This document shows positions 18,004-26,776 of a stretch of 64,000 nt of DNA, piece after piece. Below the pieces are notes generated by a model. The model was given only the letters and a program-made list of their open reading frames with translations. It was not told the DNA's origin and did no database searches. The stretch covers positions 372,001-436,000 of the forward strand of contig NZ_CP009458.1 in the NCBI RefSeq assembly GCF_000758305.1. Reading direction: 5' to 3'. The position numbers were made by a program, and so were the translations under genes. The DNA comes from Cedecea neteri. Its GTDB lineage: Bacteria; Pseudomonadota; Gammaproteobacteria; Enterobacterales; Enterobacteriaceae. Each line of letters begins with the position of its first letter. Position 1 is the stretch's first letter.

Positions 18004-19212
18004 TTAAGCGAATTCCGCAAGCTGCGATGCCTTGCCTAATTCCCGGGCATCAATAGCAATCATTTTTTCTTCGTTAGTCGGAATAACCGCGCACAGTACC
18101 GCTGAGTTTTTCGTTGAAATAACACGCTCGCCGTCAGAATTAGGCCGCATATTTTTTTCTTCATCCAGGTCGAAACCGAATACCCGCAAATGTTGAATAA
18201 CCAGACGGCGAATTAGCGCTGAGTTTTCACCAATGCCGCCGGTAAAAATTAGCCCATCGAAACTTGGTAGCGAAGTTGCGTGCCCGCCGATGGTTTTGGC
18301 AATGCGGTGCACAAACGCGTTGATAGCCAACTCCGCACGGGTATCTCCCTGCTGCCAGGCTTTTTCCAGCGTCCTTAAGTCAGAAGATATTCCTGAAAGC
18401 CCCAGCAGTCCTGACTCGGTGTTTGCTACCTGCTCAAGATCGTCCAGCGATTGCCCGGTCTGCCTTGCCAGCCACACCATCGCGCCAAAGTCGACATCGC
18501 CGCAGCGTGTCCCCATGATTAGCCCTTCCAGCGGCGTCATCCCCATCGAGGTATCAACGCTTTGCCCGTCAACAACCGCGCACACTGAAGCTCCGTTACC
18601 CAGATGAGCAATCACCAGCCCCGATGAACGCCCTTTCAGTTCAGGTTGCTCGCTTGCCTGCATGGAAACATAGCGGTGAGAGGTCCCATGGAACCCATAC
18701 CGCCTGACGCCATGCTCTTTGAAATAGCGGTAAGGCAGGCCGTAGAGATAGGCTTCCGGGCGCATCGTCTGATGAAAGCTGGTATCAAATACGGCAACCT
18801 GCGGCACACCGGGGAAGCGCTGCATGGCCGAAGCCACTCCACTGAGGTTGGCATAGTTGTGCAGCGGTGCGAGAGGCGAGACCGCGCGGATTTGCTCCAC
18901 GACGTCGTCCGTGAGCAATACCGACTCGCCAAAAATAGCCCCGCCGTGCGCAATGCGGTGGCCTATATAGGCCACGCTTTCGGTCAGATTACGTTTTTCT
19001 AGCTCGAGGGCGATTGCCGCCAGCGCATCCTCATAATCAGAATGCGCCAACTTCAACGGCTCGCCGCTATTAACGATAAGCCTTGCGGCTTCGGTATTTA
19101 TGCCTTCGCAAATACCCGTTAAAAGTGGCTCCAGGGTTAATTCATCCAGCACGGAAAATTTAACCGAAGATGAACCGCAATTTATGGTTAATATTACCGG
19201 ATATTCATTCAT
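18004..19212 (-). CDS. tdcD: Propionate kinase (acetate kinase family)
   Basis: 402 residues from the ATG at 19212 (MNEYPVILTIN), which matches E. coli TdcD in start and length. A GTG at 19224 would add four residues. The enzyme makes ATP from propionyl phosphate at the end of threonine fermentation. Acetokinase motifs: NCGSSSVKF, GFHGTSHRYV, HLGNGASV, DTSMGMTPLEG and FTGGIGENS. It lies 36 bp after tdcC. Confidence 0.95.
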   Translation of the reverse strand: MNEYPVILTINCGSSSVKFSVLDELTLEPLLTGICEGINTEAARLIVNSGEPLKLAHSDYEDALAAIALELEKRNLTESVAYIGHRIAHGGAIFGESVLLTDDVVEQIRAVSPLAPLHNYANLSGVASAMQRFPGVPQVAVFDTSFHQTMRPEAYLYGLPYRYFKEHGVRRYGFHGTSHRYVSMQASEQPELKGRSSGLVIAHLGNGASVCAVVDGQSVDTSMGMTPLEGLIMGTRCGDVDFGAMVWLARQTGQSLDDLEQVANTESGLLGLSGISSDLRTLEKAWQQGDTRAELAINAFVHRIAKTIGGHATSLPSFDGLIFTGGIGENSALIRRLVIQHLRVFGFDLDEEKNMRPNSDGERVISTKNSAVLCAVIPTNEEKMIAIDARELGKASQLAEFA

Positions 19213-19248
19213 ATTAACGTTCACTCATCCTGAGCCAATGACGATTAA

Positions 19249-20580
19249 TTAAATAATTTTGTATACGATATTGAGGATCGTCAGTAAGCCGATCACGGTA
19301 ACAAAGATATTTTCGCTTCTGCCTTTGTATTTGCTCAACGCCGGCACTTTGCGAATTGCGTACATCGGCAGCAGGCAAAGCAGAGAGGCAATAATCGGGG
19401 CGCCCATCGCTTCAATCAGGTCAAGAATATTAGGGTTGGCGTAGGCCACAACCCAGGTTGACCCCATGATAAACACCATGCTGATCAGATTAAGTTTGCC
19501 CTCGGAAATCTTCGTTTTGTCACTCTTATAGCCAAACTTCAGCACCAGACCATTCAGCCCTTCCAGGGTACCGAGATAGTGGCCGAAGAAGGATTTGAAA
19601 ATGGCGACCAGGGCAATAATCGACGCGCCATATTCCAGCACCGTGGCAAAAGTAGACTTAGAACCAGACAGTGAAGAGAAGTGGTTCGCAAGATAGGAGA
19701 GCACAGGAATGTTCTGCGCTTTTGCTTCAGCCATATTCTGTGGCGACAGCGTGAACAGGCAGCTAAAGGCGAAGAACATCACCACGCCAACCATCAACAT
19801 GCTGGCACGGGAGATGATTTTTGAGCACTTGTCTTCGGTATAGGCTTTGCCGAAATCCGCTTCATACTCTTCGCGCTTCGACACCACAAACGAAGAGACA
19901 ATCGGCGAGAAGTTAAAGGAGAACACCATGATAGATATCCCGAGCCACACGGTCACCAGGATGCCGTCATGGCCGGTGAGTGCGATTTCACTCAGGTTCA
20001 CCTGATCGACAACCGCTGAATTCCAGTAGGGAATAAGCGACAGGGAAATAATGACCAGGCTGGCGATAAACGGGAACACGAGCCAGCTCATCACCTTCAC
20101 CATCAAATCCTTGCCAAAGAAGATGACAAAGGCCATCAGCATCAGCAGGAACAGGGCCACCAGCCCACGATTCAACGGCATCAGCTGGAGCTGGTTTTCC
20201 CAGAAGGTCATGAAGGTATTAGTAATGGTAACGCCGTAAATCCACAGCAGCGGGCAAATCGCAAAGAAGTAAAGGAAGGTGATAACAACTCCACCCGTTT
20301 TACCAAAATGCTCCTCGACAACTTCGGTGATATTACCCGAAGGATTGCTGCCGGAAAGACACAGTCGCGCCAGCGCACGGTGGCAGAAAAAGGCGATGGG
20401 ATAGGCTAAAACCAACATAATCAGGATAGGTATCAGGCCACCATAGCCCGCGCGAATCGGGAAAAACAGCACTCCCGCACCAATGGCGGTACCGAACAGA
20501 CCTAAAGTCCAGGTGGTGTCGGACTTACGCCACAGGGAGGATTCTTTTTGACCAACAAGCGTTGTTTCTACATTACTCAT
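19249..20580 (-). CDS. tdcC: Threonine/serine:H+ symporter
   Basis: 443 residues, the E. coli length, with about eleven hydrophobic transmembrane segments. It belongs to the hydroxy/aromatic amino acid permease family and brings threonine and serine in with protons. The conserved N-terminal segment DTTWTLGLFGTAIGAGVLFF covers the start of the first membrane helix. It supplies substrate for TdcB. ATG at 20580, 15 bp after tdcB. Confidence 0.95.
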   Translation of the reverse strand: MSNVETTLVGQKESSLWRKSDTTWTLGLFGTAIGAGVLFFPIRAGYGGLIPILIMLVLAYPIAFFCHRALARLCLSGSNPSGNITEVVEEHFGKTGGVVITFLYFFAICPLLWIYGVTITNTFMTFWENQLQLMPLNRGLVALFLLMLMAFVIFFGKDLMVKVMSWLVFPFIASLVIISLSLIPYWNSAVVDQVNLSEIALTGHDGILVTVWLGISIMVFSFNFSPIVSSFVVSKREEYEADFGKAYTEDKCSKIISRASMLMVGVVMFFAFSCLFTLSPQNMAEAKAQNIPVLSYLANHFSSLSGSKSTFATVLEYGASIIALVAIFKSFFGHYLGTLEGLNGLVLKFGYKSDKTKISEGKLNLISMVFIMGSTWVVAYANPNILDLIEAMGAPIIASLLCLLPMYAIRKVPALSKYKGRSENIFVTVIGLLTILNIVYKII

Positions 20581-20595
20581 AATGAAGATCCTTAT

Positions 20596-21594
20596 TTAGA
20601 CCAGGCAGGCTTCCGCTGCACCAGTAATCTCAGAGACGCGAGACAAATCAATATTTCCGCCAGAAATAATACTTACGGTCTTCCGACCCTTGATGTACTG
20701 GTCTAGCTTGCCGCTTAATAATGCGGCAGACGCAAGTGCCCCGGCGCCCTCAGTGACAATTTTGTTTCTCTGAATCAGCGCGACCATACTATTTCTGATC
20801 TCTTCTTCACTAACCAAAATAATATCGGTGACTAATTTCTTAACGATTTCGAAGGTTAGCTTCCCTGGGCGAGCGACGTCACAGCCGTCAGCCAGCGTGC
20901 TGCTTGCTCGATACGCGGTAATTTCGCCAGTACGGAAAGACGAAGCCATGCCGTGGACGTTTTCTGCCTGTACGCCAATAATATTAATCGTCGGATTAAT
21001 GGATTTAATAGCCACCGCAATGCCGGCAATCAGACCGCCGCCGCCAATAGGCACAATCACGTTATCGACGTCGTAAAGATCCTCAAGAATTTCCAGGCCG
21101 ATAGTTCCCTGCCCGGCAATGACTTTTTCATCGTCATAAGGCGGGATAAAAATGCGTCCTTCCGTCTCAACAATTTCGCTGACCTTAGCGATGGTTTCGT
21201 TAAAATTATCGCCGTGGATAATCACTTGAGCGGAATAGTCAGTCGTGGCGGCGACTTTTGATTTAGGTGCACCTTTAGGCATCACCACTTTACCGTTAAT
21301 GCCGAGCAGCGCGCACGACAGCGAAACCCCCTGGGCGTGGTTACCCGCGGAGCATGCCACCACGCCCCGGGCTCTTTCTTCTTCACTCAGCGAGCTTAGT
21401 TTATTGAACGCGCCGCGCATTTTAAACGAACCGGTACGCTGCATGTTTTCAAATTTTAAATAGATGTCGCCCTTACAGCATTCGCTAAGATAATTAGAGC
21501 GAGGCATCCCGGTTTTATACACAAATCCAGATATTCTTTTTTTCGCTTCAAGAACATCATTAATAGTAACCGGAAGTTCATTGTCGATATGCAT
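20596..21594 (-). CDS. tdcB: Catabolic threonine dehydratase
   Basis: 332 residues (329 in E. coli). A PLP enzyme that deaminates threonine to 2-ketobutyrate and serine to pyruvate and is activated by AMP. The PLP lysine is in RTGSFKMRG, the ASAGNHAQGV-like loop is seen as CSAGNHAQGVSLS, and the phosphate-binding glycine loop is IGGGGLIAG. There is no C-terminal ACT-like regulatory domain, which fits the catabolic rather than the biosynthetic (IlvA) form. Confidence 0.95.
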   Translation of the reverse strand: MHIDNELPVTINDVLEAKKRISGFVYKTGMPRSNYLSECCKGDIYLKFENMQRTGSFKMRGAFNKLSSLSEEERARGVVACSAGNHAQGVSLSCALLGINGKVVMPKGAPKSKVAATTDYSAQVIIHGDNFNETIAKVSEIVETEGRIFIPPYDDEKVIAGQGTIGLEILEDLYDVDNVIVPIGGGGLIAGIAVAIKSINPTINIIGVQAENVHGMASSFRTGEITAYRASSTLADGCDVARPGKLTFEIVKKLVTDIILVSEEEIRNSMVALIQRNKIVTEGAGALASAALLSGKLDQYIKGRKTVSIISGGNIDLSRVSEITGAAEACLV

Positions 21595-21699
21595 ATTAAC
21601 CTCTGCATGAAAAAACGATAAGCGATATTAGAGATGGCAAATATATTTAATTTGCCGCCCTGGTTTAATTAATCATAAAAATCGAGTTGGTAAGTTTTG

Positions 21700-22638
21700 C
21701 TAAGCTACCACCGTTAATTTATTAAATTCATATTTGTTACGCACTGAATGCACTTTGGCTAATTCGACGAGCGTCGCCGCCGATTTTTTTATTCGGCAAT
21801 TTTTTGACCATACTGCGGCATAGCGCGCGACAGGTAATTCATCCGTTAAAGGAATCTGAATAAATTCCTGAGAACCAAAGGGCGCTATCATTTCGCGGGG
21901 AATAATCGTCAGAAAACCGGCGGTCAGCACCATGTTATAGATGGTGACGACGGAGTCGGTTTTAATGATTTTTTCGCTGGTGATGTGGTTCTTTTGCAGG
22001 ATAGTCAGGAGTTCGCTGTAGTAGCCCATTTCGGTTTGAGGCAACACCCACTGCTCATGGCTTAATGAGCGAAGCGCCATCGCGCCTCCGCGCGTTCGTG
22101 TTCGGCTGGCAACCAGAATAAACTCTGATTCGAACAGCGGCTCAATGTGTAAATCCTGAAGCAGCATCTCATCGCTGAGGGTACCGATGGCAAAGTCCAG
22201 TCTGCCATCTCGTATTGCCGGTAAGAAAGAACAAAGCTGCGCCTCAAACATCGAGACTTCGGCATGAGGGTACAGTTCTTTGAAGGCTTTCATCATGCCC
22301 GGCAGGAAAGTAAAGCCGATAAGCGAGGGATAACCAAACGAAACATCTACCGCTTCACTACCGATCAGGCTGCTCATTTCGTTGCACATGTTGCGCATTT
22401 CGCGGGTAATCGACTCGGCGTAACCGAGCAGCACTTTTCCTGCAACGGTGAGCTGAACACCGGTATTTTTACGAATGATAAGCTCCAGTCCGAACAGGGC
22501 TTCCATGTCGCTGATGATTTTACTGACCGCAGGTTGAGTCAAACTCAGTTGCTTCGCCGCAGAGCCAAATGAACCACTTCTTACCACTTCCTGAAATACA
22601 ATCAGGTGTTGTGTTTTAGGTAATGTCGTATTATCCAT
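21700..22638 (-). CDS. tdcA: LysR-family activator of the tdc operon
   Basis: 312 residues, the E. coli length. The N-terminal helix-turn-helix (HLIVFQEVVRSGSFGSAAK and LTQPAVSKII, about residues 11-45) is followed by a LysR effector domain. In E. coli TdcA activates its own operon with CRP, IHF and low oxygen. It is the first gene, 105 bp before tdcB. No tdcR-like gene is visible upstream. Confidence 0.93.
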   Translation of the reverse strand: MDNTTLPKTQHLIVFQEVVRSGSFGSAAKQLSLTQPAVSKIISDMEALFGLELIIRKNTGVQLTVAGKVLLGYAESITREMRNMCNEMSSLIGSEAVDVSFGYPSLIGFTFLPGMMKAFKELYPHAEVSMFEAQLCSFLPAIRDGRLDFAIGTLSDEMLLQDLHIEPLFESEFILVASRTRTRGGAMALRSLSHEQWVLPQTEMGYYSELLTILQKNHITSEKIIKTDSVVTIYNMVLTAGFLTIIPREMIAPFGSQEFIQIPLTDELPVARYAAVWSKNCRIKKSAATLVELAKVHSVRNKYEFNKLTVVA

Positions 22639-22991
22639 AAAGCGCCATGCCTAATAAGTTGCCGATGGCGGCGATCTTACGGATTCCCCGTGAAAGGTTA
22701 TGTGCGGCGACTCACAACTGCTCAACCATGATTTGTTCAATAAGCGCACTAATCCAATAAAATACAATAATAACAATGAGTTGGTATTTTACGATCTGCT
22801 ATTTATATGATTAAGGTCAACCTAAATATGCTGAATAAAATAAAGTTATGGTGATAATAAATTCATATAAATGTCAGTAAGCTGTTATCAGGAGTGAAGA
22901 TTCATCAATATTGGCGTTAATTCATCCAGCGCGTTCAAAATATAACGTGATATTAAAAACACCTGCAAATATTACACTTTTATTTGAATAT
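22639..22991 (-). promoter_or_regulatory. tdc operon control region (AT-rich, no gene)
   Basis: About 350 bp of AT-rich DNA upstream of tdcA. In E. coli this kind of region binds CRP, IHF and TdcA and bends DNA. One CRP-like site is listed separately. No tdcR frame is present. IHF sites cannot be placed with confidence by eye. Confidence 0.5.
22701..22716. promoter_or_regulatory. Candidate CRP site upstream of tdcA
   Basis: TGTGC-N6-TCACA, one mismatch from the symmetric CRP consensus, centred about 70 bp upstream of the tdcA start codon. CRP is required for tdc expression in E. coli, which fits. Confidence 0.55.
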
Positions 22992-23012
22992 AAAAAAACC
23001 CGCCGAAGCGGG
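22992..23012 (-). terminator. Intrinsic terminator of fbaA
   Basis: On the minus strand CCCGC-TTCG-GCGGG (23012 to 22999) is followed by a run of seven Ts (22998-22992). It ends the epd-pgk-fbaA transcript. Confidence 0.9.
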
Positions 23013-23040
23013 TTTTTAGCGAAGCGAGTATTCGCTCAAA

Positions 23041-24120
23041 TTACAGAACGTCTACCGCGTTCAGCTCTTTGAATGCCTGCTCCAGGCGAACGATCATAGA
23101 AGTCTGTGCTGCGCGCAGCCAGACGCGTGGATCGTAGTATTTTTTGTTCGGCTGGTCAGCGCCTTTCGGGTTACCCAGCTGACCCTGCAGGTAAGCTTCG
23201 TTTTCTTTGTAGTAGTTCAGGATGCCGTCCCAGGTTGCCCACTGGGTATCGGTATCGATGTTCATTTTGATTACGCCGTAGCTTACGGAGTCTTTGATTT
23301 CCTGAGCAGAAGAACCGGAACCGCCGTGGAAGACGAAGTTCAGGCTGTTGTGCGGCAGGTTATGTTTCTTAGAAACATATTCCTGAGAATCGCGCAGGAT
23401 GGTTGGGGTCAGAACCACGTTACCTGGTTTGTACACGCCGTGTACGTTACCGAAGGAAGCTGCGATGGTGAAACGTGGGCTGATTTTGCTCAGTTCGGTG
23501 TAAGCGTAATCAACGTCTTCTGGCTGGGTGTACAGAGCAGAAGCGTCCATGTGGCTGTTGTCCACGCCGTCTTCTTCACCGCCGGTGCAGCCCAGTTCGA
23601 TTTCCAGGGTCATGCCCAGTTTGGACATGCGAGCCAGGTATTTGGAGCTGATTTCGATGTTTTCTTCCAGAGACTCTTCGGACAGGTCAATCATGTGGGA
23701 AGAGAACAGTGGTTTACCGGTAGCGGCGAAGTGTTTTTCACCCGCGTCCAGCAGGCCATCGATCCACGGCAGCAGTTTCTTAGCACAGTGGTCAGTGTGC
23801 AGGATAACCGGCACGCCATAGTGTTCAGCCATCTGGTGTACGTGGTGTGCGCCAGAGATTGCGCCCAGGATAGCAGCACCCTGTGGAACATCAGTTTTCA
23901 CGCCTTTACCAGCGATGAACGCAGCACCGCCGTTAGAGAACTGAACGATAACCGGAGATTTTACTTTCGCAGCGGTTTCCAGAACGGCGTTAATGGAGTC
24001 GGTACCGACGCAGTTAACGGCTGGCAGAGCAAAGTTGTTCTCTTTTGCTACCTGGAAGATTTTCTGTACGTCGTCGCCAGTTACAACACCTGGTTTTACG
24101 AAATCAAAAATTTTAGACAT
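23041..24120 (-). CDS. fbaA: Fructose-bisphosphate aldolase, class II
   Basis: 359 residues from the ATG at 24120 (MSKIFDFVKPG), as in E. coli. The open frame runs on to 24183 without family likeness. Zn2+-dependent aldolase of glycolysis and gluconeogenesis. Zinc and substrate residues are visible in LHTDHCAKKLLPW and VFHGGSGSS. Last gene of epd-pgk-fbaA. Codon use is strongly biased, as expected for a highly expressed gene. Confidence 0.97.
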   Translation of the reverse strand: MSKIFDFVKPGVVTGDDVQKIFQVAKENNFALPAVNCVGTDSINAVLETAAKVKSPVIVQFSNGGAAFIAGKGVKTDVPQGAAILGAISGAHHVHQMAEHYGVPVILHTDHCAKKLLPWIDGLLDAGEKHFAATGKPLFSSHMIDLSEESLEENIEISSKYLARMSKLGMTLEIELGCTGGEEDGVDNSHMDASALYTQPEDVDYAYTELSKISPRFTIAASFGNVHGVYKPGNVVLTPTILRDSQEYVSKKHNLPHNSLNFVFHGGSGSSAQEIKDSVSYGVIKMNIDTDTQWATWDGILNYYKENEAYLQGQLGNPKGADQPNKKYYDPRVWLRAAQTSMIVRLEQAFKELNAVDVL

Positions 24121-24191
24121 GTTGATGTGTCCTGTAGGCCTTGGAAAAATCGAATCACCGTCCTGAATCTTGCCGGGCGGCAATAAATCAA

Positions 24192-24211
24192 CGGGCAGGT
24201 TACCCTGCCCG
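24192..24211 (-). other. Hairpin between pgk and fbaA
   Basis: CGGGCAGG-TTAC-CCTGCCCG, an 8-bp perfect stem six bases after the pgk stop. On the minus strand it is followed by TTGATTTATTG, so it may slow or partly end transcription, or protect the 3' end of processed pgk mRNA. Confidence 0.5.
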
Positions 24212-24217
24212 TAGGAA

Positions 24218-25381
24218 TTACTTCTTAGCGCGCTCTTCGAGCATCGCTACAGCTGGCAGTACTTTGCCTTCCACGAACTCGAGGAATGCGCCGCCGCCGG
24301 TAGAGATGTAGGAAATTTTGTCTGCGATACCGAACAGGTCGATAGCGGCCAGAGTGTCGCCGCCGCCTGCGATAGAGAAGGCTTCGCTGTCTGCGATAGC
24401 ACGAGCAACGATTTCGGTCCCTTTACGGAAGTTAGGGAATTCGAATACGCCAACCGGGCCGTTCCACAGAATGGTTTTCGCGTTTTTCAGGATCACAGCC
24501 AGTTTCTCAGCGGAAACGTCGCCCATGTCCAGAATCTGCTCTTCGTCTTTGATGTCGTTTACAGACTTCAGGGTTGCGGTCGCAGTTTCGGAGAACTCGG
24601 TAGCAACACGCACGTCAGTTGGTACAGGGATATCGCAACGGGTCAGCAGATCTTTAGCGGTATCAACCAGGTCAGCTTCGTACAGGGATTTACCTACGTT
24701 GTGGCCCTGGGCTGCAACGAAGGTGTTCGCGATGCCGCCACCAACAATCAGCTGGTCAGCGATTTTAGACAGGGAGTCCAGTACGGTCAGTTTGGTAGAA
24801 ACTTTAGAACCACCAACGATAGCCACCATTGGGCGAGCTGGCTCTTTCAGAGCTTTGCCCAGCGCTTCCAGTTCGTCAGCCAGCAGCGGGCCTGCACAAG
24901 CCACGTCAGCAAATTTAGCGATGCCGTAGGTAGAAGCCTGAGCACGGTGAGCAGTACCGAACGCATCCATCACGAACACGTCACACAGTGCAGCGTATTT
25001 TTTGGACAGCGCTTCGTCGTCTTTTTTCTCGCCTTTGTTGAAGCGAACGTTTTCCAGAACAACCAGCTCACCGGCAGCAACTTCTACACCATCAAGGTAA
25101 TCTTTTACCAGACGAACCGGGTTAGACAGTTTGTCTTTCAGGTAGTTAACTACTGGCAGCAGAGAGAATTCTTCGTTGTACTCGCCTTCGGTCGGACGAC
25201 CCAGGTGAGAAGTCACCATGACTTTAGCACCCTGTTTCAGCGCCAGTTCAATGGTCGGCAGAGAAGCACGAATACGCGCATCGCTGGTCACTTTCCCGTC
25301 TTTAACCGGCACGTTCAGATCGGCACGGATGAAGACGCGTTTGCCCGCCAGATCCAGATCGGTCATCTTAATTACAGACAT
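24218..25381 (-). CDS. pgk: Phosphoglycerate kinase
   Basis: 387 residues. Transfers phosphate between 1,3-bisphosphoglycerate and ADP. Motifs: N-terminal RADLNVPVKDG (substrate arginine and aspartate), TSHLGRPTEG, VGGSKVSTKL, GGGIANTFVAAQG and the C-terminal nucleotide loop GGGDTLAA. ATG at 25381, 21 bp after epd. Part of the conserved epd-pgk-fbaA operon. Confidence 0.97.
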   Translation of the reverse strand: MSVIKMTDLDLAGKRVFIRADLNVPVKDGKVTSDARIRASLPTIELALKQGAKVMVTSHLGRPTEGEYNEEFSLLPVVNYLKDKLSNPVRLVKDYLDGVEVAAGELVVLENVRFNKGEKKDDEALSKKYAALCDVFVMDAFGTAHRAQASTYGIAKFADVACAGPLLADELEALGKALKEPARPMVAIVGGSKVSTKLTVLDSLSKIADQLIVGGGIANTFVAAQGHNVGKSLYEADLVDTAKDLLTRCDIPVPTDVRVATEFSETATATLKSVNDIKDEEQILDMGDVSAEKLAVILKNAKTILWNGPVGVFEFPNFRKGTEIVARAIADSEAFSIAGGGDTLAAIDLFGIADKISYISTGGGAFLEFVEGKVLPAVAMLEERAKK

Positions 25382-25402
25382 GGTGAATCCTCTCGTTGAT
25401 TC

Positions 25403-26449
25403 TTAAAGTTTTGCAGACGCAACGTGCGCCTTACCTGAAATCCATTGAGCCATAACCAACGTGGTGTCGAGCATCCTGTTGGCAAAGCCCCATTCGTTAT
25501 CACACCAGACTAGAGTTTTAATCAGATGTTGCCCACTGACCCGCGTTTGCGTGCCGTCGACGATTGCACTGTGCGGATCGTGGTTAAAATCAGTAGAGAC
25601 CAACGGTAATTCCGTATAGTCAACTATACCATGAAATGCTTCCTGTGCCGCTTTTTGCAGCAAGTGGTTGACTTCACATGCATTTACTGAATTTCTGACC
25701 GTCACGCTTAAATCAATGGCCGTTACGTTTATCGTGGGCACGCGTACCGCGATCGCCTCAAAACGGTCATTAAATTGTGGGAAAATACGCGTGATCCCGG
25801 CCGCAAGACGCGTATCCACCGGAATGATCGACTGACTCGCCGCGCGGGTGCGTCGCAAATCAGGGTGGTAAGCGTCAATCACCTGCTGATCGTGCATGGC
25901 CGAGTGGATGGTAGTGACCGTCCCGGACTCAATGCCAAACGCTTCATCCAGCAGTTTAATGATTGGAATAATACAGTTTGTAGTGCAGGAGGCATTGGAA
26001 ACGATACGGTGGCTGTCTTCGACCAGCTCATGGTTCACGCCGTAGACGACGGTCGCATCGAGGTCGTTACCGCCGGGGTGCGAGAACAAGACTTTCTTCG
26101 CCCCTGCCGCGAGGTGAGCTTCACCGTCAGCGCGGGAGCCGAACACGCCGGTGCAGTCCAGCACGATATCAACGCCCAGTTCGGCCCATGGCAACGCCTC
26201 AATGGTCGGTTCGTGCAGTAGGCGGATGCTGTCATCGCCCACAAACAGGACATCACGCTCCTGACGAACATCCCAGGCAAAGCGGCCGTGGCTGGTATCG
26301 TACTTCAACAGATGCGCGATACCCGCAGCGTCTGCCAGTTCGTTGATTGCTACCACGGTAATTTCCGCACGGCGACCAGATTCGTACAAAGCACGTACCA
26401 CGTTGCGCCCAATGCGACCGAAGCCATTAATAGCGATGCGTACGGTCAT
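25403..26449 (-). CDS. epd: D-erythrose-4-phosphate dehydrogenase
   Basis: 348 residues from the ATG at 26449 (MTVRIAINGFGRIGRN), after a GGAGA ribosome-binding site. The longer open frame to 26539 is not supported. It is a GAPDH-fold enzyme that oxidises erythrose-4-phosphate for pyridoxal phosphate synthesis. The catalytic cysteine is in SNASCTTNCI, and the NAD fold is INGFGRIGR. About nine residues longer at the C terminus than E. coli Epd. First gene of the operon with pgk and fbaA. Confidence 0.95.
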   Translation of the reverse strand: MTVRIAINGFGRIGRNVVRALYESGRRAEITVVAINELADAAGIAHLLKYDTSHGRFAWDVRQERDVLFVGDDSIRLLHEPTIEALPWAELGVDIVLDCTGVFGSRADGEAHLAAGAKKVLFSHPGGNDLDATVVYGVNHELVEDSHRIVSNASCTTNCIIPIIKLLDEAFGIESGTVTTIHSAMHDQQVIDAYHPDLRRTRAASQSIIPVDTRLAAGITRIFPQFNDRFEAIAVRVPTINVTAIDLSVTVRNSVNACEVNHLLQKAAQEAFHGIVDYTELPLVSTDFNHDPHSAIVDGTQTRVSGQHLIKTLVWCDNEWGFANRMLDTTLVMAQWISGKAHVASAKL

Positions 26450-26570
26450 ATCTCTCCTGCCAGAATCCCTGGGATTTAGTGGCTGACAGAGTAATCCAGC
26501 AACCGCCTGAGGGGAATCCTCGCACTCATGAAACTGCACTTGTTTGCTTAATTGTCGAACATTTATTCGA

Positions 26571-26584
26571 CTGAAACGCTTCAG
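26571..26584. promoter_or_regulatory. Candidate Cra (FruR) operator upstream of epd
   Basis: CTGAAACGCTTCAG, a near-palindrome that fits the Cra consensus TGAAACGNTTCA. Cra is known to control epd-pgk-fbaA in E. coli. It lies about 120 bp upstream of the epd start codon. Confidence 0.6.
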
Positions 26585-26642
26585 CTATGTTAAGCGAAAG
26601 CGGGAATAAAAGGAACGATACCCCAACATGCTCCGCTCAACT

Positions 26643-26658
26643 TCTGACGTACATCACA
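26643..26658. promoter_or_regulatory. Candidate CRP site upstream of epd
   Basis: TCTGA-N6-TCACA, one mismatch from TGTGA-N6-TCACA, about 200 bp upstream of epd. CRP control of epd is known in E. coli. The match alone is only moderate. Confidence 0.4.
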
Positions 26659-26732
26659 GTTTTGGTGGAATAACTGCAACTGAGCGCCGCAGTGGTGGAA
26701 TAAAGAACAGGGTAGAAGTGGAATAATCGGCA

Positions 26733-26757
26733 TAAAAAAGGGCCGCCGAAGCGACCC
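26733..26757 (-). terminator. Intrinsic terminator of tktA
   Basis: On the minus strand GGGTCGC-TTCG-GCGGCCC (one mismatch, 26757 to 26740) is followed by TTTTTT. It lies 20 bp after the tktA stop. Confidence 0.85.
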
Positions 26758-26776
26758 TGATAATTAGCGAGGCGGA

